Positions 28,010-33,600 of a stretch of 33,600 nucleotides of DNA are shown in pieces. This DNA comes from Thiobacillus sp. 65-1059 (GTDB taxonomy: Bacteria > Pseudomonadota > Gammaproteobacteria > Burkholderiales > Thiobacillaceae), in the NCBI GenBank assembly GCA_001897675.1, contig MKUE01000141.1, forward strand, positions 1 through 33,600, given 5' to 3'. The notes beneath the pieces were generated by a model, which worked only from the letters and a program-made list of their open reading frames with translations, was not told the origin of the DNA and did no database searches. The stretch's first letter is position 1. The number at the start of each line of letters is the position of its first letter. The position numbers were made by a program, and so were the translations under genes.

Positions 28010-30282
28010 TGGGTGGCAGCAGCAAGAAGCAAACCGTCGGCTACCGCTACCGGATGGGATTGCACCTGGTGCTATGCCAGGGGCCGGTCGATGCCGTGCA
28101 GGAGATCCAGATGGGCGACCGCACTGCGTGGGGTGATGCCGACCGTGCGCCGCTGTCTAGCGGGTACGGCCTGACCACTCTCAGCATCAACAAGCCCACG
28201 CTGTTTGGTGGTGACGAGCGTGAAGGTGGCGTGGTCGGCAACATCGATGTACTGCCAGGCGGCCCTGGACAGGGACGCAACGACTATCTGATGAGCCGCC
28301 TTGGCAGCGCCATTCCAGCCTTCCGGGGCGTGCTGTCCTTGGTGGCGCGCAAGATCCTGTTCGCGGCCAACAACCCGTACATCAAGCCGTGGGCAGTGCG
28401 CGTGCGCCGTTTCACGGCGGGTTGGAACGACTACCCGTGGATGGAGTGGAATGCCGAAGTCCGTGCCTGGGATGAAAATCAGGGCCGCGAGATCAGTGTC
28501 GGCATGAACCCAGCCCACATCCTGGTGCAATGCCTGACCGATCCGCACTGGGGCATGGGCTACCCGCAGGACAGCATCGGCTGGAGCTTCTGGAATGCAG
28601 CATGGGCCCTGTCGGACGAAGGCTTTGGTCTGAATCTGATCTGGACGCGCCAGCAGCCCATCGAGAGCTTCATCAGTCAGGTCATCGACCACATCGGCGG
28701 CATCCTCTACACCGATCCGGAGCAAGGCACGTTTGAGCTCAAGCTGCTGCGCGATGACTACTGGATCGATAGTCTGCCGCAGTTAGGGCCGGACGAGATC
28801 GTGCGGCTGGAGCGTTTCGAGCGCGCGCAATGGGGTGAGCTGCCCAACGAGCTGACCGTGGTTTACACCGACTGGCAAACGGGCGGCGACACCACCGTCA
28901 CCGTGGAAAACCTCGCCGCCATCCAGTTGCAAGGTGGCGTGATCAATCAACGCCGCGACTACCCAGGCGTCAACTATGGCCCGCTGGCCGCGCGTCTGGC
29001 GCTGCGAGATTTGCGTGCCTTGGGTTCACCCCTGGCGCGAATGAGCCTGACCGTGGCACCCGACACGCTGGAACGCGCGCCGCTGCCCGGTGACGTGTTC
29101 CTGCTCAACTGGCCGCGCTTGGGCATCGACCAGATGGTGGTGCGTGTGACCGGCATCGATACCGGCACGCTGGGGTCATCTGAGTGGCGCATCGAGGCGA
29201 TGGAGGATGTGTTCGGGCTGGATAACGCGGTGCTGGCACCGCCGCCACCGATCATCGACGAGCTAACCCTGGAGCCGCTGCCGCCCGCGTTGGTGCTGGC
29301 GGTGGAAATTCCGTACTGGGAACTGGCGCGCACCTTGTCACGAGCCGAACTGGACTACCTGACCGACACCGATGCTGCGCTTGGCGCATTGGCCGCAGTG
29401 GGTGGTGCGGGCCAGCTCAATTGGCAGCTCGCCACCGGTGCCTCGGCCAGTGATATCGCCAGTGTGGCCAGCGAGGACTACGCGCCACTTCTCACGATCG
29501 ATGTGGCGCTGCCTGCCAGTGAAGCTGTTGCCGTCGGTGTGCCAGTGACCGCCATCAGTCAGCCGGAAAGGCTGACCGTGGGCGACTATGCCTATCTGGT
29601 CGATGGCAGCGGTGCAATCCGCGAAGCCGTCGCTGTCCTTGACTTCGATACCGCTGCGGCCACCGTTGTCCTTGCACGCGGCGTACTCGACACCACACCC
29701 CAAGCACATGCCTCGGGGACTCGGTTGATCGGTGTCGGCGAATGGCTGGCATCCGAAGGTGCGGAGCGCGCCCCGGGCGAGTCGGTGTTCGTGGGCGCGA
29801 TCCCGCGCACATCGACCGATCAGGGCGATCCTGTGCTGGCCACCAATGGGCAGCCGATGGTGCTGACCGGTCGGCAGGCTTTGCCGTATCCACCCGGTCG
29901 TATCCGCCTCAATGGCCAGACCGAGCCTGTCGTGGTGGGAGGTGACCTCACCGTCGCGTGGGCCCATCGCGACCGCACGCAGCAGACCGCCTACCTCGTG
30001 CAGCAAGACGAGGGCGACATCGGGCCGGAGCTGGGCGTGACCTACACGCTGCGCATCCGCAATCGCAGCAACATGCTGGTTCGTACTGAGACGGGGCTGC
30101 TCGGCACCACTTACCTGTGGACGGCAGCAGTGGCCGCGCTGGATGCCGCTGCGCTGGGTGACCGCATCACGGTGGAGATCAGCGCCGAGCGCGATGGTTT
30201 GAGTAGCTGGCAGCCGCAGGTGCGGGTCATGGATCGCGCGGGCTACGGCCTGCGCTGGGGACAGTATTGGGGAGGTATGTGA
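28009..30282 (+). CDS. tail tip host-specificity protein, gpJ-like
   Basis: ATG 28009 overlaps the previous stop. Product 757 aa starting MGGSSKKQTVGYRYRMGLHL. The first 330 residues show the phage tail-tip pattern: LCQGPVDAVQEIQMGDRTAW, NIDVLPGGPGQGRNDYLMSR, NPAHILVQCLTDPHWGMGYP, FISQVIDHIGGILYTDPEQG and FELKLLRDDYW. The middle contains a hub-like domain (LPGDVFLLNWPRLGIDQMVV). The C-terminal 250 residues are beta-rich (Ig/FNIII-like) and are the likely variable receptor-binding part. It is shorter than lambda gpJ (1132 aa), so additional receptor-binding proteins may exist. It is followed by a glycosyltransferase-like gene with overlapping stop/start. Confidence 0.87.
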   Translation: MGGSSKKQTVGYRYRMGLHLVLCQGPVDAVQEIQMGDRTAWGDADRAPLSSGYGLTTLSINKPTLFGGDEREGGVVGNIDVLPGGPGQGRNDYLMSRLGSAIPAFRGVLSLVARKILFAANNPYIKPWAVRVRRFTAGWNDYPWMEWNAEVRAWDENQGREISVGMNPAHILVQCLTDPHWGMGYPQDSIGWSFWNAAWALSDEGFGLNLIWTRQQPIESFISQVIDHIGGILYTDPEQGTFELKLLRDDYWIDSLPQLGPDEIVRLERFERAQWGELPNELTVVYTDWQTGGDTTVTVENLAAIQLQGGVINQRRDYPGVNYGPLAARLALRDLRALGSPLARMSLTVAPDTLERAPLPGDVFLLNWPRLGIDQMVVRVTGIDTGTLGSSEWRIEAMEDVFGLDNAVLAPPPPIIDELTLEPLPPALVLAVEIPYWELARTLSRAELDYLTDTDAALGALAAVGGAGQLNWQLATGASASDIASVASEDYAPLLTIDVALPASEAVAVGVPVTAISQPERLTVGDYAYLVDGSGAIREAVAVLDFDTAAATVVLARGVLDTTPQAHASGTRLIGVGEWLASEGAERAPGESVFVGAIPRTSTDQGDPVLATNGQPMVLTGRQALPYPPGRIRLNGQTEPVVVGGDLTVAWAHRDRTQQTAYLVQQDEGDIGPELGVTYTLRIRNRSNMLVRTETGLLGTTYLWTAAVAALDAAALGDRITVEISAERDGLSSWQPQVRVMDRAGYGLRWGQYWGGM

Positions 30283-30878
30283 TGGAGCCGCGCATCGATG
30301 TTCATCTGCTCACCCTGAACGAGCCTGCCGAATGGCGGGATGCCTGCATCGCCAGTCTCGAGGACGCACCGATCCAGTTGCACGTTTTGCCCGGCATTCT
30401 GGGCCGTATTGGTGAGGCACGCGCGGCAGGCTATGCACAAGGCACGCTGCCGCTGGTGTCCTTTGTCGATCCCGACGATTTGTACGAAGCCAGTGCCTTC
30501 ACACAACTGGCCGATGCGCTAGATGCCTGCCCGCAGGCCGTGATGGCCTACACCGACGAAGCGCTGACCGACGAGAACGGCCACGACATCGCGGTGCGGC
30601 GTCTGGCCTACAGCCGTTGGCAGCACGCCAACAGCGCCAGCCACGTTCACGGCCTGATCGTGATGCGCCGATCTGCCGTGGAAGCCGTGCTCAAGGAAAC
30701 CACCGACCTCAACAACTTCGCCGACTGGCTGCTGACCCTGCTCGTAGCCAAGCGCGGCGGCGTGCTGTACCTGCCCATCGTTGGGCGTCATTGGCGACAA
30801 CACCCGCAGCAAAGCCACCGCACCGGCGACCCGGAGGCAGTCCGGCACATTCGCCAAGCATCGAACCTCTGGAGATAG
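30282..30878 (+). CDS. GT-A fold glycosyltransferase-like protein (family 2-like)
   Basis: ATG 30282 overlaps the tip-protein stop and follows GGGGAGGTATG. Product 198 aa starting MEPRIDVHLLTLNEPAEWRD. A short Rossmann-like GT-A core is visible: strand IDVHLLTL, SLEDAPIQLHVL, then GRIGEARAAGYAQGTLPLVS and FVDPDDLYEA, where D63/D65/D66 form the DxD nucleotide-sugar/metal motif. An acidic VMAYTDEALTDENG and HVHGLIVMRRSAVEAVL follow. Size is at the low end for GT2. It may glycosylate a tail or host surface component; in a tail operon, tail-fibre modification is possible (inference). No membrane segment. Confidence 0.75.
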   Translation: MEPRIDVHLLTLNEPAEWRDACIASLEDAPIQLHVLPGILGRIGEARAAGYAQGTLPLVSFVDPDDLYEASAFTQLADALDACPQAVMAYTDEALTDENGHDIAVRRLAYSRWQHANSASHVHGLIVMRRSAVEAVLKETTDLNNFADWLLTLLVAKRGGVLYLPIVGRHWRQHPQQSHRTGDPEAVRHIRQASNLWR

Positions 30879-30881
30879 ACC

Positions 30882-31232
30882 ATGTCATCGACCGACCCGA
30901 ACCTTGGGCTCAACTACGGCTGGACGCTCGGCGAGAGCGGCTGGGACACCGGCATGGACGCCAACCTCAAGCGCCTCGGCGCGGTGGTCGGCCTATCCGT
31001 GAAAGACCGCGACCTGACCACGCCACCGGCCAGCCCCGCCAACGGTGACCGTTACCTCATTCCTGCCGCTGCCACGGGCGTGTGGGCAGGCAAAACCAAC
31101 CAAATCGCGGTGCGCATTGCCGATGCCTGGGAGTACCACTCGCCCAAGATCGGCTGGCTTTGCTACATCGAGGACGAGGCCAAGCTCTCGGCCTACAAGT
31201 CCACCGGCTGGAGCGCAGGCATCGCCATCTGA
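30882..31232 (+). CDS. DUF2793 domain protein
   Basis: ATG 30882 follows CCTCTGGAGATAGACC. The 116-aa product starts MSSTDPNLGLNYGWTLGESG and continues WDTGMDANLKRLGAVVGLSV, PPASPANGDRYLIPAAATGV and WEYHSPKIGWLCYIEDEAKL, matching DUF2793. That domain is a beta-rich module often found in the tail fibres of proteobacterial phages and gene transfer agents. Here it is free-standing, last in the tail module. A fibre or carbohydrate-binding component is likely. A repeated hairpin cassette follows 22 bases after the stop. Confidence 0.82.
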   Translation: MSSTDPNLGLNYGWTLGESGWDTGMDANLKRLGAVVGLSVKDRDLTTPPASPANGDRYLIPAAATGVWAGKTNQIAVRIADAWEYHSPKIGWLCYIEDEAKLSAYKSTGWSAGIAI

Positions 31233-31254
31233 TTTCCCATCTTCGTACCCACCA

Positions 31255-31279
31255 GAAACCCGCCCACGAGGCGGGTTTC
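31255..31279 (+). terminator. hairpin GAAACCCGCC / GGCGGGTTTC before lysis genes (copy 3 of 3)
   Basis: A perfect 10-bp stem (31255-31264 with 31270-31279), loop CACGA, followed by GCATTTCTGGAGACTGCT and the ATG of the next gene at 31298. It lies between the tail module and the lysis cassette. The ATTTCTGGAGA tail is shared with the capsid-gene copy at 17440-17460. Confidence 0.65.
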
Positions 31280-31297
31280 GCATTTCTGGAGACTGCT

Positions 31298-31600
31298 ATG
31301 ACCGAACCCGAACAACAGCCTGCGCTCGTCGAGAACATGCTCCTGCTGCGACGCGAGGACTTCGACGAACTACTCGACCGCGCCGCAGAACGCGGAGCCG
31401 AGCGTGTGCTGGCGCACCTTGGCCTCGAAAACGGCCACGCAGCCCGCGACATCCGTGAACTGCGCGACCTGCTGGAAGCGTGGCGCGATGCCCGCCGCAC
31501 GGCGTGGCAGACCACCATCAAGGTCGTGACCACCGGCATCCTGGCCGCGCTGCTGGTGGGGGCCGCCATCAAGTTGAAGCTGATGGGTGGCGTGCAATGA
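31298..31600 (+). CDS. DUF6127-type membrane protein, lysis-region
   Basis: ATG 31298 follows TTTCTGGAGACTGCT; an upstream open frame is discarded because it crosses the hairpin. The 100-aa product starts MTEPEQQPALVENMLLLRRE, has an acidic helical N-terminal two thirds (AAERGAERVLAHLGLENGHA), and ends in a hydrophobic segment TTIKVVTTGILAALLVGAAI followed by KLKLMGGVQ, consistent with a C-terminal membrane anchor. It matches the DUF6127 family, recurrent before holin genes in prophages. Its role in lysis timing (antiholin or holin partner) is inferred from position. Confidence 0.77.
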   Translation: MTEPEQQPALVENMLLLRREDFDELLDRAAERGAERVLAHLGLENGHAARDIRELRDLLEAWRDARRTAWQTTIKVVTTGILAALLVGAAIKLKLMGGVQ

Positions 31601-31824
31601 CCGCCAAGCCGAAGATCTGCCTTTTGGACGACTGGCGGCGCGTGTTGCGACGGGCCTGGAGCATCCGCTTCTCGCTGCTGGCCGCTGCCTTCACGGCGGC
31701 GGAAGTGGTGGTGCCGCTGTTCGGAGACGTGCTGCCGCGCGGTGCGTTTGTGCTGCTGGCCTTTGCCGCCAGCATCGGCGCAACCGTTGCTCGCATCGTA
31801 GCGCAGCCGGAGATGCACCGATGA
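31597..31824 (+). CDS. holin-like protein (DUF7940-like), two hydrophobic segments
   Basis: ATG 31597 overlaps the previous stop. The 75-aa product starts MTAKPKICLLDDWRRVLRRA, then a first hydrophobic stretch SIRFSLLAAAFTAAEVVVPL, a turn (FGDVLPRGAF) and a second stretch VLLAFAASIGATVARIVAQ. The small size, two membrane segments and location directly before the endolysin gene are those of a holin or pinholin. I recall related proteins under DUF7940. Pinholins pair with SAR endolysins, and the next gene has a SAR-like N-terminus, so this fits. Confidence 0.78.
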   Translation: MTAKPKICLLDDWRRVLRRAWSIRFSLLAAAFTAAEVVVPLFGDVLPRGAFVLLAFAASIGATVARIVAQPEMHR

Positions 31825-32330
31825 CCCGGACACCATCACCCGTGATGCGCAGGACGGTGGCCGGACTGACGCTGTCCGCCGCCGCCCTGGTCGGCATCGT
31901 GCTGCACGAGGGCTACACCGACCGCGCAGTGATCCCGGTCAAGGGCGATGTGCCGACCATTGGTTTTGGCACCACCACTGGGGTGAAGCTGGGTGACACC
32001 ACTACGCCGCCGAAGGCGCTGGCTCGGGCGCTCACCGATGTGCAGCAGTTTGAGGGGGCGCTCAAACAATGCGTGACCGTGCCGCTGGCCCAGCACGAGT
32101 ACGACGCGCTGGTGAGCTTCTCCTACAACGTCGGCAGCCGCGCATTCTGCCAGTCCACGCTGGTCAGGAAACTCAATGCCGGTAACTACGCCGGGGCGTG
32201 CTCCGAGCTGCGGCGCTGGCGCTTCTTCCAGGGCAAGGACTGTGCGCAGCCTACCAACGCGCGGCTGTGCGGCGGGCTGGCTACTCGGCGAGAAGCCGAA
32301 TACCGGCAGTGCATCGGGGAGGCGTCGTGA
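31821..32330 (+). CDS. SAR-type endolysin, GH24 lysozyme (R21-like)
   Basis: ATG 31821 overlaps the holin stop. The 169-aa product starts MTRTPSPVMRRTVAGLTLSA, with a weakly hydrophobic, Ala/Gly/Thr-rich segment (residues 12-28) typical of a signal-anchor-release domain and no cleavage site. Catalytic Glu30 in LHEGYTD is followed by GDVPTIGFGTT (Thr46). The Asp usually six residues before Thr is replaced by Val40; Asp43 lies in GDVPT instead, as I recall from a subgroup of phage lysozymes. C-terminal signatures are ALVSFSYNVGSRAFCQSTLV and RRWRFFQGKDC. It cleaves peptidoglycan after membrane release. Confidence 0.92.
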   Translation: MTRTPSPVMRRTVAGLTLSAAALVGIVLHEGYTDRAVIPVKGDVPTIGFGTTTGVKLGDTTTPPKALARALTDVQQFEGALKQCVTVPLAQHEYDALVSFSYNVGSRAFCQSTLVRKLNAGNYAGACSELRRWRFFQGKDCAQPTNARLCGGLATRREAEYRQCIGEAS

Positions 32331-32827
32331 GCGTGATTCCGTGGCCGTACCGGCTGCTGACCCTCGCGGCGCTCAGCGTCGCCCTGGTCGGCTTCGGCTG
32401 GATCAAGGGTGCGAGCCACGTTCAAGCGCAATGGGATGCCGCCATCCAGCAACAAGCCCTGCAAGCCGCCGCCGTCCGCGAACGGCAGGCGCAAGCCACC
32501 GTCAAGGTCGTTACGCAGTACGTCGATCGCGTCCGCATCGTCCGCGAGAAGGGCGACACCATCATCAAGGAGGTCCCCGTCTATGTGCCCGTTCAAGCCG
32601 ATGCTGCTTGCACTATCAACCGTGGCTTTGTGCGCCTGCACGACGCTGCCGCCGCCGGTGAACTGCCCGAGCCCGCCCGAGATGCTGATGCGGCCGCCGC
32701 AGGCATTGCGCTCTCTACCGTCGCCGGAACCGTTGCCGCCAACTACCAGACCTGCCACGAGAACGCCGAGCAGCTAAGGGCGTTGCAAACGTGGGTCAGG
32801 GAGATGAAGGTTGCCAGCGAGCAGTAG
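32327..32827 (+). CDS. Rz-like inner-membrane spanin
   Basis: GTG 32327 follows GGGGAGGCGTC and overlaps the lysozyme stop (GTGA). The 166-aa product begins VSVIPWPYRLLTLAALSVAL and VGFGWIKG, an N-terminal membrane anchor. A periplasmic helical region follows (QAQWDAAIQQQALQAAAVRE, coiled coil), then VDRVRIVREKGDTIIKEVPV. The reading frame contains the complete Rz1-like gene in the +1 frame (32583-32777). Rz and Rz1 span the periplasm and fuse the two membranes in the last step of lysis. Location after holin and endolysin is canonical. Confidence 0.88.
   Translation: MSVIPWPYRLLTLAALSVALVGFGWIKGASHVQAQWDAAIQQQALQAAAVRERQAQATVKVVTQYVDRVRIVREKGDTIIKEVPVYVPVQADAACTINRGFVRLHDAAAAGELPEPARDADAAAAGIALSTVAGTVAANYQTCHENAEQLRALQTWVREMKVASEQ
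32583..32777 (+). CDS. Rz1-like outer-membrane lipoprotein spanin, embedded in Rz
   Basis: ATG 32583 lies in the +1 frame of the Rz gene and is preceded, at 8 bases, by a perfect AAGGAGGT (32567-32574). The 64-aa product MCPFKPMLLALSTVALCACT has a lipoprotein signal peptide with lipobox LCA|C (mature Cys19). A short Pro-rich mature part follows (TTLPPPVNCPSPPEMLMRPP), the hallmark of Rz1. The embedded arrangement inside Rz is the lambda type. Standard gene callers often miss it because it is short and fully overlapped. Confidence 0.88.
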   Translation: MCPFKPMLLALSTVALCACTTLPPPVNCPSPPEMLMRPPQALRSLPSPEPLPPTTRPATRTPSS

Positions 32828-32841
32828 GGTTCAGCACCGCA

Positions 32842-33600
32842 TCATGGATTGTTCCAGCATCCAGGGCTTCGCGAATCGAAGTACATCACTTCTGTGTCAG
32901 GCAAGGACCGGCCAGCAGCCTTAAGCACTTGGTGGCAGAACGCCTGCTGATCTCCATCTGGCTGACCAGTGAAAACCGAGACGGCCATTCGCTTTGGCGG
33001 ACTCGATGCGATGGCGTCGAGCACGTGTTGGTCTCGCTCGTCAAAGCTCCAGCCATATACGACCAGGCTCTCTCCAAGGGCGGGCAGCACCTCTTCATAT
33101 ACGTTCGTCAGGTAGTGACTTCGGCGAATCGCAGCGACCTTCTGATGACTGGTTCCCTCGCTAACAAACACGGGCACATAGTGCCCGGACGCCCACCTCC
33201 GGGTTATGGTGCCAAGCAAGTCACCTGCGCCTCCCGCGCCTACAGAAAGCTTTGTCTCATCACCAAGGTAGTCACGAGCAACCGCAAGACTGCCGTGAGG
33301 GTAGAAAACTAATGTTGCTCCTGCAGCGTGCCCATAGGGTCGCCGCAGATATTCCCAATCCGTCTGAAATTCCCCGTCGTGGAATGCGTCTTTGAACCAA
33401 CTTCCGTGCGCCGCGTTGAACAGCAGCATGGCCCAGTACAAGGTGAGGTCGTAGTTCAGGCTGACGACCGTGGGAAACGCGCTTGCAAACGCACCGACCC
33501 GCTGTAGGTCGGTGGCAACATCGGCATGCACCGGATGCACGCTGTGCACGGCCTCGATCAGCGCTGTGCGAACCTCCTCATAGGCTGCGGAGATGGCGGC
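32842..33600 (-). CDS. SIR2-like protein of DUF4917 type, C-terminal part (5' end outside window)
   Basis: The minus-strand frame is open from the window edge to TGA at 32844-32842 (about 252 visible residues); a GTG at 33549 is internal. It contains FPTVVSLNYDLTLYWAMLLF, a pattern with the NYD of SIR2/DUF4917 proteins, then GATLVFYPHGSLAVARDYLG, YVPVFVSEGTSHQKVAAIRR and VVYGWSFDERDQHVLDAIAS, resembling a Rossmann-like NAD-binding fold. SIR2-like domains of this clan occur in several antiphage effectors, but here no partner gene is visible. It is convergent with the lysis cassette, 14 bases beyond the Rz stop. It may be phage cargo (moron) or flanking host DNA. Confidence 0.68.
   Translation of the reverse strand, partial: AAISAAYEEVRTALIEAVHSVHPVHADVATDLQRVGAFASAFPTVVSLNYDLTLYWAMLLFNAAHGSWFKDAFHDGEFQTDWEYLRRPYGHAAGATLVFYPHGSLAVARDYLGDETKLSVGAGGAGDLLGTITRRWASGHYVPVFVSEGTSHQKVAAIRRSHYLTNVYEEVLPALGESLVVYGWSFDERDQHVLDAIASSPPKRMAVSVFTGQPDGDQQAFCHQVLKAAGRSLPDTEVMYFDSRSPGCWNNP

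Noticed and set aside
32791-33312. 173-codon + strand frame after the spanin gene
   Set aside because: Lies opposite the SIR2-like minus-strand gene, has no Shine-Dalgarno and shows no domain; the minus-strand protein has recognisable motifs.
1-33600. tRNA or rRNA genes
   Set aside because: No cloverleaf with the GTTCGANTC-type T-arm or rRNA core sequence was noticed; the GTTCGCA repeats at 5676-5728 lack the rest of a tRNA.

Overview
This window is phage DNA, most likely part of a lambda-like siphophage or prophage of a GC-rich Pseudomonadota host (beta- or gammaproteobacterium). The evidence is about 60% or higher G+C by eye, strong G/C third-position bias, tightly packed genes with 1-4 base start/stop overlaps, and a complete cos-type (lambda gpA/gpB/gpC/gpD/gpE order) head-to-tail-to-lysis gene series on the + strand. 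No integrase, repressor, tRNA or rRNA is visible, so the host genus and the attachment sites cannot be read from this window.

Layout. (1) 1-5410, early/replication operon on +: C-terminus of a helicase with a zinc ribbon, a small zinc-finger protein (DUF6511 type), a PD-(D/E)XK nuclease with an iron-sulfur-type Cys cluster, a Toprim plus RecA-like-ATPase primase/helicase, a dense array of ten 9-bp repeats followed by nested palindromes (candidate origin or operator cluster), a RuvC-like resolvase, a 70-aa protein and a helix-turn-helix protein (DUF6362 type). (2) 5411-5788, a 378-bp gene-free stretch holding hairpins and a second short-repeat cluster. (3) 5789-8433, two tandem ParB-domain DNA methyltransferases with different catalytic motifs (SPPY and DPPY). 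(4) 8393-10420, five small minus-strand genes resembling a cassette found in mobile elements (DUF3489, DUF6900 and others), in which four copies of a fixed-spacing element occur between or in front of genes. (5) 10538-20182, packaging and head genes: terminase small and large subunits, two small fibre-like proteins, gpW, portal, S49 protease with nested scaffold, decoration protein, major capsid protein, head-tail connectors, tail terminator and tail tube. (6) 20181-31232, tail assembly chaperone with a probable -1 frameshift, tape measure, distal tail proteins, an Fe-S gpL-like protein, a gpJ-like tip protein, a GT-A glycosyltransferase-like protein and a DUF2793 protein. (7) 31298-32827, lysis: DUF6127 membrane protein, holin-like protein, SAR-type GH24 endolysin, Rz spanin and an embedded out-of-frame Rz1 lipoprotein. 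(8) 32842-33600, minus strand, the C-terminal part of a SIR2-like (DUF4917-type) protein, probably cargo or host DNA.

How it works together: the early operon replicates and recombines the phage DNA, the two methyltransferases probably modify it against host restriction, and the terminase packages it into the E/D-type capsid made on the C/Nu3 scaffold. The siphovirus tail is built on the tape measure, and holin, SAR endolysin and Rz/Rz1 release progeny. The parts least explained by known families are the 4039-4296 repeat region, the repeated leader element of the minus-strand cassette, and the hairpin-plus-Shine-Dalgarno leader reused in front of three unrelated genes.
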